This document shows, in pieces, positions 26,819-36,271 of a DNA stretch of 64,000 nt. The notes under the pieces were generated by a model, which made no database searches, was not told where the DNA came from, and worked only from the letters and a program-made list of their open reading frames with translations. Origin of the DNA: CAWKAO01 sp963847665 (GTDB lineage: Bacteria > Actinomycetota > Humimicrobiia > Humimicrobiales > Humimicrobiaceae); assembly GCA_963847665.1 (NCBI GenBank), contig CAWKAO010000007.1:62001-126000 (forward strand). The letters are read 5' to 3'. A program made the translations under genes and the position numbers. Numbering within the stretch: the first letter of the stretch is position 1; each line of letters begins with the position of its first letter.

Positions 26819-27601
26819 ATGACAAAGAAAATAATACTACTTACAAATGATGATGGAATAGAAGCAAAAGGTTTAAAGACACTTTACAGAGTTCTAAGAC
26901 TGGAAAAAGATTTTGATATAAGGATAGTCGCTCCTGACCGAGAGAGAAGTGCAGTTGGGCATGCAATAACAGTGTTTGACCCGATTGCCGTAAAAAAGGA
27001 GTTTATCGAGGGGATGTTTTGCGGATATTCGGTTGATGGCACTCCTGCTGATTGCGTAAAGCTTGCTATTACAGCAATATTTGATAAAAAGCCGGATATT
27101 CTTATCTCAGGTATAAACAGGGGCGCAAACATAGGAGAAAACATAATCTATTCAGGGACTGTTTCTGCTGCGACAGAGGGGACAATATATGAGATCCCTT
27201 CACTTGCAGTATCCATGGATAGTTTTATAGATACAGATTATGATTTTGCAGCAAGATTTACAAAAGATCTGGCAAGAAGCATATTGCAGGAAGTAGATCT
27301 GCCTCCAAGGACACTTCTGAATATAAATTTTCCTGATATACCTGAAAAGGAAATAAAGGGTATTAAGATGACCCACCAGAGTACAGTGAAGTTTAAAGAC
27401 ATATTTATTAAGAGAGTAGATCCGCGTGGCAGGGATTATTACTGGATGGATGGAGAATATGAGGTAACTTCTGATGATGAGAACTGTGATTTTGCAGCCA
27501 TTAAAAATAACTATATCTCAATCACACCTATCCAGCATGACATGACAGATTACGGAAGAATGGATAGCTTTAAAGATATTATTTTTAGGAACATAAAATG
27601 A
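26819..27601 (+). CDS. surE: 5'-nucleotidase SurE
   Basis: Metal-dependent nucleoside monophosphate phosphatase, 260 aa. Diagnostic motifs: LLTNDDGIEAKGL at the N-terminus (metal aspartates), APDRERSAVGHAIT, DGTPADCVKLAI, and SGINRGANIGENIIYSGTVSAATEG. Its ATGA overlap with the next gene means the nuclease is coupled to it. Confidence 0.94.
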   Translation: MTKKIILLTNDDGIEAKGLKTLYRVLRLEKDFDIRIVAPDRERSAVGHAITVFDPIAVKKEFIEGMFCGYSVDGTPADCVKLAITAIFDKKPDILISGINRGANIGENIIYSGTVSAATEGTIYEIPSLAVSMDSFIDTDYDFAARFTKDLARSILQEVDLPPRTLLNINFPDIPEKEIKGIKMTHQSTVKFKDIFIKRVDPRGRDYYWMDGEYEVTSDDENCDFAAIKNNYISITPIQHDMTDYGRMDSFKDIIFRNIK

Positions 27602-28611
27602 AGAACCAGTTTATAAAAGACTTAAAACCTTCAGAAAAGGTGACATCAGAGTTTGTCATTACCAGTAAGGCCGAAAAAGATAAAAAAAATAGAGAAAAGT
27701 ATTGTCTGCTTACACTTCAGGACAGCAGCGGGACCATCGATGCAGTCATATGGTCAGATGAAAAAATAGATTTTAAGTTTTTAAATGTAGGTGACTTCAT
27801 CAGGATAGAGGAAGGTATGGTTACAGAGTACCGTTCAAAGATGCAGATAGATATAAAATTTTTATCCAAGTTTACACCTGATAAAAGCACAAATATGGCA
27901 GATTTTGAAAGGACTACTGGTAAAAACATCAACGTGATGTTTTCTGAGATGATGGATTATATAAACAGTATAGAAAACAAATTTTTAAAACAGCTCCTTG
28001 AAATATTTTTTAAAAACGAAAAGTTCGCAGGTATTTTCTGTAAAGCGACTGCTGCAGTGCAATACCATCATGCATATAAAGGCGGCCTGCTTGAGCATAC
28101 ACTTTCGGTCTTAAAGATCTGTGATTTTTTATCTTGTCACTATGATATGATAGACAGAGATCTTTTGCTGGCAGGAGCAATCCTGCATGATATTGGGAAG
28201 ATCAGGGAATACAGTGCAGGGATCACGACAAAGATTACAGACGAGGGAAAGCTGCTTGGCCATATAACTATAGGTTATGGTATAGTCCTCGAAAAAATAA
28301 AACAGTTAAAAGGTTTCCCAAAAGAACTTGAAGAAAGATTGCTGCACATAATCTTAAGCCACCACGGCCAAAAAGAATTCGGGTCTCCAAAACGCCCAAA
28401 GATCCTGGAGGCGTTCATCGTCTACCATATAGATTATCTTGATGCTGATATCGGAGGGTTCAACATTCAGCTTGAAGAAAGCGGAGAAAGACTCGAATGG
28501 TCCGACTACCTTAGAAATTTTGACAGATCTATTTTTTTAAGAAAACCTGACTTTAAGACTGATCATGATGCCGATGATAACCCGGCAGATGAAGATAATA
28601 AATTATTCTAA
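27598..28611 (+). CDS. YhaM-like 3'-5' exoribonuclease (OB-fold plus HD domain)
   Basis: A 337-residue protein. The N-terminal OB fold (about 1-95, LLTLQDSSGTIDAVIWSD, VGDFIRIEEG) is followed by an HD phosphohydrolase domain (about 155-300, HHAYKGGLLEHTLSVLKIC, LLLAGAILHDIGKIREY, HIILSHHG). This architecture is that of YhaM/Cbf1, which trims RNA or DNA from the 3' end. The C-terminus is acidic. Overlaps surE by four bases. Confidence 0.85.
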   Translation: MKNQFIKDLKPSEKVTSEFVITSKAEKDKKNREKYCLLTLQDSSGTIDAVIWSDEKIDFKFLNVGDFIRIEEGMVTEYRSKMQIDIKFLSKFTPDKSTNMADFERTTGKNINVMFSEMMDYINSIENKFLKQLLEIFFKNEKFAGIFCKATAAVQYHHAYKGGLLEHTLSVLKICDFLSCHYDMIDRDLLLAGAILHDIGKIREYSAGITTKITDEGKLLGHITIGYGIVLEKIKQLKGFPKELEERLLHIILSHHGQKEFGSPKRPKILEAFIVYHIDYLDADIGGFNIQLEESGERLEWSDYLRNFDRSIFLRKPDFKTDHDADDNPADEDNKLF

Positions 28612-28647
28612 GACCCAAAGATGATAAGTAGGCAGTAAGTTTGGTGT

Positions 28648-30048
28648 TCAGACAGCTTTATTTAAAGTGACGACAGCTTTACCGCAGATATTGTTTATTG
28701 GATCAGGTACCGTTGAAAGGGCAGGAGAATAACTGAGATCAAGCATATAAACGTCATCTATCGTCATCTCACTACTTATTGCAGCTGCAAAAATATCTAT
28801 TCTTTTTGACACACCTTCTTCACCGATCATCTGGGCGCCAAGTATCCTGCGCAGGCTTTTATCGATGATCAATGTTATTGTGATAGGTTTAGAATCCGGG
28901 ACCGCCTTAGCATGCGACCGATAACTGCCTGTTATCTTTAATGCATTAAATTTAAAATCGTTGGCTTCTTTTAAACTGATGCCTGTTTTCGCTATTTCAA
29001 GGCCGAATATCTTATCGACTTTTGTGCCAGCTGACCCGGGAAATATCTCATTTTCACCTGCTGCATTGGCACCTGCGACTCTTCCGGTTTTTATTGCATT
29101 TGCTGCAGTTGGAATATATTCTGCAGATCCGGTTACAATGTTGGTGACAGTGCAGCAATCACCAGCAGCGTATATGTTCGGCTGGGATGTTTTCTGTCTT
29201 GATGTCACCTTAATAGCTCTGTTTGCAGACAGGTCGATAGCGCTGCCTGAAAGAAAACTGGTATTAGGGTGGATGCCTGCTGTAAAAAGGATAAGATCGG
29301 TATCTATCTCAGTTTTTTCAGTGGAGTTTTCAACCCCCGCATTAACAGATATTGAATATGCATTCTGGCCGGATATATCAGTACTGACGCTATCAAAACC
29401 AGTATTTGCCAGGACCCTGACACCTGATTCCCTGATCCGCTCATTTAATATATCGGTTATGTCATCTTCATATTCGCTGTAAATTTTTTTCTTTAATTCT
29501 ATCACGCTGACTTTAATGCCGTTCTGTGCCAGCGCATCAGCGATCAAGAGACCGATATATCCACCTCCCACCACTGCAGCCTGTCCAGGACTGGAACTGT
29601 CGATAAACTTTTTCAATCTGACCGCATCATCAACATTATGGAAATAGAAAATATTATCGGCATCTTTTCCCGGTATATCAAAAGAGTAAGGAGATGCACC
29701 ACTGCAGATGATCAGCCTGTCGTATTTGAATTCAATAATATTTCCATTATTATCGACAATGATTTCTTTTTTGAATGGATCGACAGATGTGACCCTTGTG
29801 TCTGTCAGGATCTTGATTTTCTTTTTTTCTTCAAAATAGCTTGCAGGATAAGCAAAAAGATCCTCGAAATTTTTTGTCACACCAGCTATATAATATGGCA
29901 GGCCGCATGACCCGTAGGAAATGTATTTTCCACTTTCTAACACTGTCACATTGATTTCCGGGTTTACTCTCTTTACCTGATTTGCTGCAGCCAGTCCTGC
30001 TGCGTTGCCACCTATGATTACTATATTGTTATAAAGGTCATTGATCAT
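28648..30048 (-). CDS. CoA-disulfide reductase / NADH oxidase-like flavoprotein
   Basis: A 466-residue FAD/NAD(P)-dependent pyridine nucleotide disulfide oxidoreductase. It has an N-terminal FAD motif (IIGGNAAGLAAANQVKR), the single redox cysteine in SYGSCGLPYYIAGV typical of CoA-disulfide reductase and NADH oxidase/peroxidase, an NAD motif (VVGGGYIGLLIADAL), AAGDCCTV near the second FAD site, and the dimerisation domain. No rhodanese domain is attached. It lies 5 nt after the broken DUF362 gene on the same strand. Probably thiol-based oxidative stress defence in an anaerobe. Confidence 0.88.
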   Translation of the reverse strand: MINDLYNNIVIIGGNAAGLAAANQVKRVNPEINVTVLESGKYISYGSCGLPYYIAGVTKNFEDLFAYPASYFEEKKKIKILTDTRVTSVDPFKKEIIVDNNGNIIEFKYDRLIICSGASPYSFDIPGKDADNIFYFHNVDDAVRLKKFIDSSSPGQAAVVGGGYIGLLIADALAQNGIKVSVIELKKKIYSEYEDDITDILNERIRESGVRVLANTGFDSVSTDISGQNAYSISVNAGVENSTEKTEIDTDLILFTAGIHPNTSFLSGSAIDLSANRAIKVTSRQKTSQPNIYAAGDCCTVTNIVTGSAEYIPTAANAIKTGRVAGANAAGENEIFPGSAGTKVDKIFGLEIAKTGISLKEANDFKFNALKITGSYRSHAKAVPDSKPITITLIIDKSLRRILGAQMIGEEGVSKRIDIFAAAISSEMTIDDVYMLDLSYSPALSTVPDPINNICGKAVVTLNKAV

Positions 30049-30052
30049 TTTT

Positions 30053-31326
30053 CTATTTTATAGTTTTTCTGTTAAAAATTAAATCACCCAGCCATGAATA
30101 TTTTAGGGATATACCGGCATATGGGCACATTTCACTGCAGCAATAGCAGCGGATACATTTTTTATAATCAAAAATAAGCTTTTCATCCTTCCTGGATTAT
30201 TGCTTTTTCCGGACAGATATCAGAGCATATCCCGCATAACTCGCATTTCAGGATGTCCTGATAAGGGGATGGAGAAATAGTATTTCTTATGAAAGGAAAG
30301 ACATAGGTTTTTAAAAACATGTTTTTGGAAATACTGTCGACTGCTGTGTTTTTAGGAAGTATAAATCCTGGTATCCTGAGATCCCCAGGTTGTACAAAAT
30401 AGTCTCCAAGGATTTTTATTTCATCCAGGTCCGTCCCTGCAAGACTTCTGTTTTCTGCACACTTTATCAGAGGAACAACAGCACTTTCAAATCCCATCAT
30501 CTTTGAAACTATATGATCCATGGCGATCCCATTATCACTTGCAAGCACAAGGTTGATATCCCTGGGCCTGCCGCTTGCACCAGGACCCTCGCCTTCAAGA
30601 CCGGTTATGCCATCCATAATGTTCAGCACCGGTCTGCTGTAGGAATAGACGTCGATAAGCATGTCATTAAATTTTTCAATGTCCATAAATTTTGTGTGCA
30701 GTACAGTCTTTGTCCTGCCGTGTATAGATACCAAACATATTCTTAACTGCTCCGGTCATACGGGTCAGGCTGTGCGTCTTGAATTTAGGTAGATTTATAA
30801 TAATATCTGCATCAAGCACAGGTCTCTATTACTTCAATGTGCTTAAACACGAGCCCTTCTTTATATGAAACAGTCTTGTAACTCTCATCGACATTAAGGG
30901 TCACATCTTCTATTTCACCCAGATACGAAAGACCGCAGTTCTTATACAGATGCACCAGTTCTTTTTCAGTATGGGCAGTTGCTGCGCCGGGACTATCTGC
31001 AATTGTTATATTGATTTCACCGGTGGATATTTCTTGACCAGATCGACAACTGCTTCGATGAAAGATTGGATGCGTAGTCACTGCTTTTTCCGGGGATTGG
31101 GCAGAAAGAAGGTTTGGTTTTAAAAGTATTTTTTTTGCTCCTTTGATGTATTTACCCAGGCCCCCAATCTGGCCGATGCATTTTTCCACCGTATAAAGAC
31201 ATCTTCTTTTTGGTAATCCTCACATTTCATTACTGATACTGTTGGTCCAAAATCGTCTTCTTTCATTTGATTTATTGTCCTCCAGTCAGTGTCCAGGATA
31301 CAGGTATTGTCCGGTATCAGGCTCAA
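30053..31326 (-). pseudogene. DUF362 / ferredoxin-domain protein, broken by multiple frameshifts
   Basis: Reading the minus strand and changing frame, a whole DUF362 protein can be followed: TVSVMKCEDYQKEDV (near 31240), ILLKPNLLSAQSPEKAVTTHP (31100), FIEAVVDLVKKYPP in a different frame (31030-31070), ITIADSPGAATAHTEKEL (31000), DADIIINLPKFKTHSLTRMTG then AVKNMFG (30740-30800), GRTKTVLHTKFMDIEKF and DGITGLEGEGP (30600-30720), a ferredoxin motif CELCGICSDICPEKAI (about 30190-30240), and after another shift CIRCYCCSEMCPYAGISL ending at the stop at 30053. At least five or six indels are needed. It would have been an iron-sulfur protein of about 400 aa. Either strongly decayed or a poorly assembled stretch. 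Confidence 0.8.
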
Positions 31327-31363
31327 TGATTTTTTTATTTTTATCTAATTATATTATTTCTTA

Positions 31364-31393
31364 TTGAAAGTTTTGTCATTATTTAAGTATAAT
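31364..31393 (+). promoter_or_regulatory. Promoter of the DUF5661 gene
   Basis: TTGAAA (31364-31369), an 18-nt spacer and a perfect TATAAT (31388-31393), 60 nt before the ATG. Confidence 0.6.
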
Positions 31394-31453
31394 ATAGACA
31401 CCATTTTATAAAAATGGAAATATTTTTAATTTAGTAAGGAGAAAACTAAAGAG

Positions 31454-31729
31454 ATGTCAGCCCAAAAGCATTTTACCGCAGAAGAAGCAAAAGCTATTGG
31501 TGAGAAGCTGGATATTGACTGGAGCAAATTTGATGTGGAGCAATTCAGGATGGGAATGGATGTCGAACTTGAACATGGTAAAGTAGATGCCGATACAAAT
31601 GTATCAAATGATGACCCTCTGATTACTGGCAAGATAGCCCTTGCCCATCTTAATGAATTTCCAGATTACTATGACCGCCTATACGAGATGGAAGAGGAAG
31701 CTGAAGAATACTGGGACATAAAAGAGTAA
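31454..31729 (+). CDS. DUF5661 family protein
   Basis: A 91-residue acidic cytoplasmic protein: HFTAEEAKAIGEKLDIDWSKFDVEQFRMGMDVELEHGKVD, then DDPLITGKIALAHLNEFPDYYDRLYEMEEEAEEYW. This pattern (GMDVELEHG, ALAHLxExPDYY) matches the DUF5661 family of unknown function. Monocistronic, with its own promoter and a strong hairpin after it. Confidence 0.82.
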   Translation: MSAQKHFTAEEAKAIGEKLDIDWSKFDVEQFRMGMDVELEHGKVDADTNVSNDDPLITGKIALAHLNEFPDYYDRLYEMEEEAEEYWDIKE

Positions 31730-31789
31730 TAGCAGTATAGAACAGTAAAGTTAAGATAGTCAAAAAGGTTATGATCTTAGTTTTACATA

Positions 31790-31825
31790 AGACAAGCGCA
31801 ATTTATATTGCGCTTGTCTATTTTA
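31790..31825. terminator. Hairpin terminator between DUF5661 and the HAD gene
   Basis: Perfect 13-bp stem AGACAAGCGCAAT / ATTGCGCTTGTCT (31790-31802 and 31807-31819) with a TTAT loop, followed by ATTTTAT. The T-tract is modest. Placed between convergent units. Confidence 0.7.
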
Positions 31826-31916
31826 TCAGTATATTATTTGTCAGGTAAATCCCTAAATTAGAGGAGCGCTGCGACCTATTCTGGAGGGTTTAATGATCTA
31901 CTTCCAGCTTTTACCC

Positions 31917-32006
31917 TTAACCCTTACAAAGTATCTTAAACTCGTCAGAATTTATAAAACCTGCAAGTACAAATTGCCTGGTATATACTCTCTTTATTCT
32001 GAACAT
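31917..32006 (-). CDS. Possible 29-residue peptide or gene remnant after the HAD gene
   Basis: Immediately after the HAD stop, GGAGGAAGG is followed by an ATG opening a 29-codon frame reading MFRIKRVYTRQFVLAGFINSDEF then KILCKG. The segment FVLAGFINSDEFKILC resembles the repeat found in DUF4214-type extracellular proteins, and after a frame change the sequence continues VKAGSRSLNPPE. It may be a gene remnant rather than a functional peptide, although the ribosome site is strong. Confidence 0.35.
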   Translation of the reverse strand: MFRIKRVYTRQFVLAGFINSDEFKILCKG

Positions 32007-32014
32007 CCTTCCTC

Positions 32015-32662
32015 CTATCGAATGCCCAGTTCCTTTATTTTTTCTATGGTTATCTCATTGTAGTTATTTATCAGTAGATCTGCATTTTTCAGGTCTTCTT
32101 CTGTATGTGTGTTGATGTAGCCGATACATTTCATTCCTGCACTTTTTGCAGCAGGCAAACCGACTATGGAATCCTCGAAGACCACACATTCTGAAGGTTC
32201 GACATTAAATAACCTTGCACCCATAAGATAGATTTCTGGATCTGGTTTTACTTTTTTAATATGGTTTCTTGCAAGCTTGATTTCAAAATATTCATGAAAA
32301 CAAAGCCTGTCAAATATTATTTCGACTTCTCTTAACCGGCTGTTTGTCGCAAGCCCTAATCTGAAATTTTGTTTTACTTCACCAAGCAGCCGGTAGATAT
32401 TTGGAGCTGCTGTGACTTCTTTTTTCAGTAACCTTACATATTTTTCTTTCACTGAATCTTTTATGCTTTGCCTGTATTCCTTTCCTCTGCTTTCAAGTAT
32501 CTTTCTTATGAATTCTTTCCAGGTCAGCCCATATAGCATTTTTTCTTCTTCGGGTGTAAGAAAAATTCCTCTTTTTGCCATAAACTCACGGGTGACTTTC
32601 CAGACAAGCCTTTCACTTTCCGCGATGGTCCCATCCATATCAAAAAATACTGCTTTTATCAT
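32015..32662 (-). CDS. HAD-superfamily phosphatase (beta-phosphoglucomutase-like)
   Basis: About 215 aa from the internal ATG (MIKAVFFDMDGTIAES), which fits the family better than an upstream GTG at 32707. Motif I is DMDGT, motif II is the ATNS segment (LGLATNSRL), motif III lysine is in KVKPDPEIYL, and motif IV is FEDSIVGLPAAKSAGM. The cap is the four-helix C1 type. Substrate unknown: sugar phosphates are likely. Confidence 0.85.
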   Translation of the reverse strand: MIKAVFFDMDGTIAESERLVWKVTREFMAKRGIFLTPEEEKMLYGLTWKEFIRKILESRGKEYRQSIKDSVKEKYVRLLKKEVTAAPNIYRLLGEVKQNFRLGLATNSRLREVEIIFDRLCFHEYFEIKLARNHIKKVKPDPEIYLMGARLFNVEPSECVVFEDSIVGLPAAKSAGMKCIGYINTHTEEDLKNADLLINNYNEITIEKIKELGIR

Positions 32663-32932
32663 ATAATTACCAGTTTTTAGTTCGAATTTTATGCTGAAAG
32701 ATTTCACGTATAAAAGCTCGTCCAGAATGATTATCCTATTAATTATAATAGAAAAAAACTATTTTAAAATAGTAATGTTTTAAAAATAAAATTTTTATAA
32801 ATTTATGAAATTTTTTTTGTTTTTATTATATAATTATGATGGTTATTTTATTTTATAAATAATAATCATATTATTTATAAAAATATTAATTATTTTATAT
32901 AATTGTTTTAGACTATTATATTCTTGCTTTTT

Positions 32933-34241
32933 ATGAATAAAAATAATTTTTTTAAATCTTATTTAAAACTTCCAAGAAATGTATATATATTAACACTTGC
33001 AGACATAGTAAATTCGGCAGGAAGTTTTGTTTATCCCTTTCTTGCTTTATTTCTGACATTAAAACTCGGTTACAGTGAATACTTTGCTGGTTTCCTTCTT
33101 ACAGTAGTCATTGCTGCAGAGGGAGCAGGAAGGCTAATAGGGGGCAAGTTTGCTGACTTGATCGGAAGAAAGTTCGTTATTATTATACTGAGCCTTGTCG
33201 GTGCGTTTTTATATATAACGATAGCATTCTTAAAAGATTCTGAGATAATACCATATCTTGTCGTAATCGCAGGTTTTGTAAAATCGGGTGCATTCCCAGC
33301 AATAAATGCTCTTCTTATAGATTCGACAAATAAAAAGAACAGAAATGATGCATTTTCACTTTTTTATCTTGGCCATAACATAGGTTTCGCAATAGGCCCC
33401 CTTGCGGCAGGATTTTTATTTTTAAACCACATAGAGCTGATATTCCTTATCGATGCAATAACGACAATCCTTGCCCTCATTCCAATAATGCTATTTATAA
33501 AGGAATCTGCTTCACGTACCAGGTCAGGCATCTATCTGGAAAATACTGAACTACCGGAGGATGAAAAGGCTGAGACTGGTAACGCCGTCAGGGTCTTTTT
33601 AAAAAAGCCTGTGCTTTTTGGCTTTGCTCTGATTTCAATAGTCTTTTCATTTGTATATGCCCAGACTTCATTTAGCCTTCCTGTATTCCTTGAAAATATT
33701 TTTCCCATCAAAGGTCCAAGATACTACGGGATTCTGATGACTATCAATGCGGTTATTGTCATTCTGGTGACATTGCTTCTTATCTCTGCAGTAAAAAAGC
33801 TTAATCCTATCTTGAATATTTTGCTTGCGGGCCTACTTTTTGCTATTGGCTTTGGAATGCTCTATTACGCAAAAATATTTGATTACTCATGGATCTTTAT
33901 TTTCTTTGTAGCTTCTACTTTAGTATGGACACTCGGGGAGATATTGAATTCGGTAAGCTCCAATGTGCTATTGGCTAATTATTCACCTGTAACACACCGT
34001 GGGCGCTTCAATGCGATCTTTCATTTTATAAGCGGTATCGGTTTTGCTATAGGTCCTCTGCTCATGGGTATATATATTAGATATTTTGGCATAAAGCAGT
34101 CATGGCTCCTGGTATTTGCGCTTTCGAGTTTTTGCATCTTTGATGATGATAGTATTGTTTTTTATTGAGAAAAAAATAAGAGATCGCTTAAACGCTGAGA
34201 AGATAAAAAAGATTGCCCTTAAAAGACCAGGGCCTACTTAA
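32933..34241 (+). CDS. MFS transporter with a probable C-terminal frameshift
   Basis: Twelve-helix major facilitator. The inter-helix motif GRLIGGKFADLIGRKFVIII (loop 2-3) is clear. The first frame ends at 34168 after FALSSFCIF with an off-frame tail (DDDSIVFY). One base away, the frame continues as a last membrane helix and a basic tail (MMMIVLFFIEKKIRDRLNAEK) to a stop at 34241. A single indel near 34138 in a TTTGATGATGATAG stretch explains this. The first 75 nt upstream are very AT-rich, with no clear ribosome site. Substrate unknown; drug or sugar export is possible. The 3' end overlaps the convergent glycosyltransferase by 8 nt. Confidence 0.82.
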
Positions 34242-35430
34242 GAAGATCTTTTACAAGCTTCAGTTTCTCATCATCCCTGACATCATAGATCCTGCCTTTC
34301 CACAGCACACCACTTAAAGTCTTGCTTTTTATCATAGAATGTATTGATATTAAGAGTAGATAGATAATTGATAGTGGGAACAAAAAAATATCGACAAACC
34401 TGTCCTTAAACCTGATTGTCTGTATGACCTTTATAGCGCTGACCAGGCAGATCTGTATTATCAGTAAGTTGATAATAAGCTGTGACCAGTCAAAGATAAA
34501 AAGGCTCAACGGAAACAAAATAAAAGGAGCAAGGAAAAAGGCGAAGACAAGAATAGTTATAGCTGACTGGAACACGACATTATAATTAAAAACTGCTGCA
34601 AGTACCTTTGAATATCCTCTTATGACTTCTCCGAGATTTTTATACATCCTGCAATAAAAATTATTTCTTCCGTCAAAGACCATAAATTTAAATCCATGTT
34701 TTTTGACCTGTTTGGAAATGTGTATATCTTCAAGTATCTCCTTTTTTACTGACTCATGCCCGCCTATCTCTTTATATACATCGTGCTTGAACATCATAAA
34801 CTGGCCTATAGCAGTGCAGAAAAGAGGGTTTTTGGTCCTTCCTATCAGCATTAGAGGCATGAAAGCAAGCAGGAAATAATTTCCGAAGGGCACCATCATC
34901 CTCTCGTGTATTGTAACAGTTACCTGTCTTGCAAACACTGAAAGCGCATCAAGTTTATTTACCAGGAGGGCACCAAGCGCACAGGATATAGAGTTTTTAA
35001 AATGTAATGTGTCAGCATCGGTAAAAATAAGGAATTCTCCTTTTGCCTCCTGGGAAAGCTGCTGGCATGCATAACTTTTTCCAAGCCACCCATTTGGCAG
35101 TTCGGAGCCCTTTACGAGCCTGACCTTTTTGTTTTTCCTTACATATTCCTGGACCACCGCAGAGGTGTTATCGCTTGAATTATCATCAAGCACTATGACT
35201 TCAAAATTAGGGTAATCCTGGCGCAGGATGGACCTCAAGCATCTCCTGATGTTTTTATCCTCGTTTCTTGCAGGGATCAAAATGGATATAAAAGGGGGGT
35301 TTTCCCTTATTTCCCGGGGAAGTACAAAGAGAGAGGTGTTTTTAAAAACATGGTTGTTTATGAGATAATTTATGAAGATGATAACCAGTATTGCAACTAC
35401 ACAATAATGATATAGAAGTAAAAACTCCAT
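34234..35430 (-). CDS. Membrane-bound family 2 glycosyltransferase
   Basis: A 398-residue protein: N-terminal membrane helix, GT-A domain (ISILIPARNEDKNIRRCLRSIL, VIVLDDNSSDNT, PNGWLGKSYACQQL, and the DxD-like FTDADTLH), then at least three C-terminal helices. The GWLGKxxAC segment is typical of the CrtQ/HpnB-like GT2 group that glycosylates lipids such as carotenoids. The exact acceptor is unknown. Confidence 0.85.
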   Translation of the reverse strand: MEFLLLYHYCVVAILVIIFINYLINNHVFKNTSLFVLPREIRENPPFISILIPARNEDKNIRRCLRSILRQDYPNFEVIVLDDNSSDNTSAVVQEYVRKNKKVRLVKGSELPNGWLGKSYACQQLSQEAKGEFLIFTDADTLHFKNSISCALGALLVNKLDALSVFARQVTVTIHERMMVPFGNYFLLAFMPLMLIGRTKNPLFCTAIGQFMMFKHDVYKEIGGHESVKKEILEDIHISKQVKKHGFKFMVFDGRNNFYCRMYKNLGEVIRGYSKVLAAVFNYNVVFQSAITILVFAFFLAPFILFPLSLFIFDWSQLIINLLIIQICLVSAIKVIQTIRFKDRFVDIFLFPLSIIYLLLISIHSMIKSKTLSGVLWKGRIYDVRDDEKLKLVKDLLK

Positions 35431-35510
35431 GACCCCACCCTCAGGGAAAATATTTATTTTATGGAATGATTATACCACTTTTATAAGTACAAGAGCAGGA
35501 GGGGATATTT

Positions 35511-35690
35511 TTAAAAAATAAACCTTACCAAAAATATGATCACTGTAACTATAAAGCCGGCAATAAGTATGAAAAAGATTATTCTTGATACAAGACATCC
35601 AGCCCTGGCAACTCCCCTGAATCCAAAAATACCTGCGACAATCGATAGCACCAGGAATATTACAGCAATTGTGACCAATAGAATAAACAT
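35511..35690 (-). CDS. DUF1328-like small membrane protein (59 aa)
   Basis: Minus-strand ATG at 35690: MFILLVTIAVIFLVLSIVAG, then IFGFRGVARAG and a second hydrophobic helix ending in LVRFIF. The core (VAGIFGFRGVA followed by IIFFILIAGFIV) matches the DUF1328/YtjA pattern of two helices around a GFGG-like turn. Members are small membrane proteins, often stress-induced, of unknown role. The ribosome site is weak (ATGAGATT). Confidence 0.7.
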   Translation of the reverse strand: MFILLVTIAVIFLVLSIVAGIFGFRGVARAGCLVSRIIFFILIAGFIVTVIIFLVRFIF

Positions 35691-35913
35691 AATCTCATAT
35701 TATATATTACTGCACCTGACTTTAACAATATAAGCATCCTGCTTTTTAAAAAATAACAATATTTTGATCATATTTTTTATCCTCGTGTAAAAGATGCTTT
35801 TTGCTTAAAAATTTTTTATTGTTTTTACCAAATACTGACTTTTTATTATAAAAAATAATGATTTAATCTATAATAATAAGAATATTGTAATGGATATTAT
35901 AAGAGGTGAGGTT

Positions 35914-36246
35914 ATGCCGGAAAATAACAGTTCGAAAAAAAACCCGTCAGAGTCTTTTGCGGATATGATGCGGGAATTTGGAAACGCTCTCAGTGAGATA
36001 TTTAATGATCCTGTACTGAAGGAAAAAGCGAGGGACTTTGGCGACAGCGCCACTGCTTCAGCAAAAGCATTCGCAGGTAGATTTAAAGATGAAGAAGTAA
36101 AAGGCAAGTTCAAGGACCTTGGTAATACAGCAAAAAATTTTGGTGAAAGCATCGCAGATTATTTCCGGGAAGATAAAACTGAAAAAAACAGCAAGAAAAA
36201 TGAAGATAAGGACCCCGAAGAAATTCAAAAAAAAAATAACATATGA
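35914..36246 (+). CDS. Small hydrophilic helical protein, unknown function
   Basis: About 110 residues, highly charged, with no membrane helix. The repeating pattern FADMMREFGNALSEIF, ARDFGDSATASAKAFAGRF, LGNTAKNFGESIADYF suggests amphipathic 11-residue-like helices, as in LEA-like or YtxH-adjacent stress proteins. The ATG at 35914 has AGAGGTGAGG upstream and is preferred over 35890. It is followed 25 nt later by a membrane protein gene, with which it may work. Confidence 0.65.
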   Translation: MPENNSSKKNPSESFADMMREFGNALSEIFNDPVLKEKARDFGDSATASAKAFAGRFKDEEVKGKFKDLGNTAKNFGESIADYFREDKTEKNSKKNEDKDPEEIQKKNNI

Positions 36247-36271
36247 GAAAAATGGTGAAAAGGGGCAGATT

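Noticed and set aside
28961..29482. 173-codon plus-strand frame inside the CoA-disulfide-reductase gene
   Set aside because: Antisense shadow of a well-supported flavoprotein gene.
31892..32062. 56-codon plus-strand frame after GGAGGGTTTA
   Set aside because: Good ribosome-like site, but it runs antisense into the HAD gene and has no family-like features.
35536..35733. 65-codon plus-strand frame near 35.6 kb
   Set aside because: Antisense of the DUF1328-like small membrane protein, which has the recognisable pattern.
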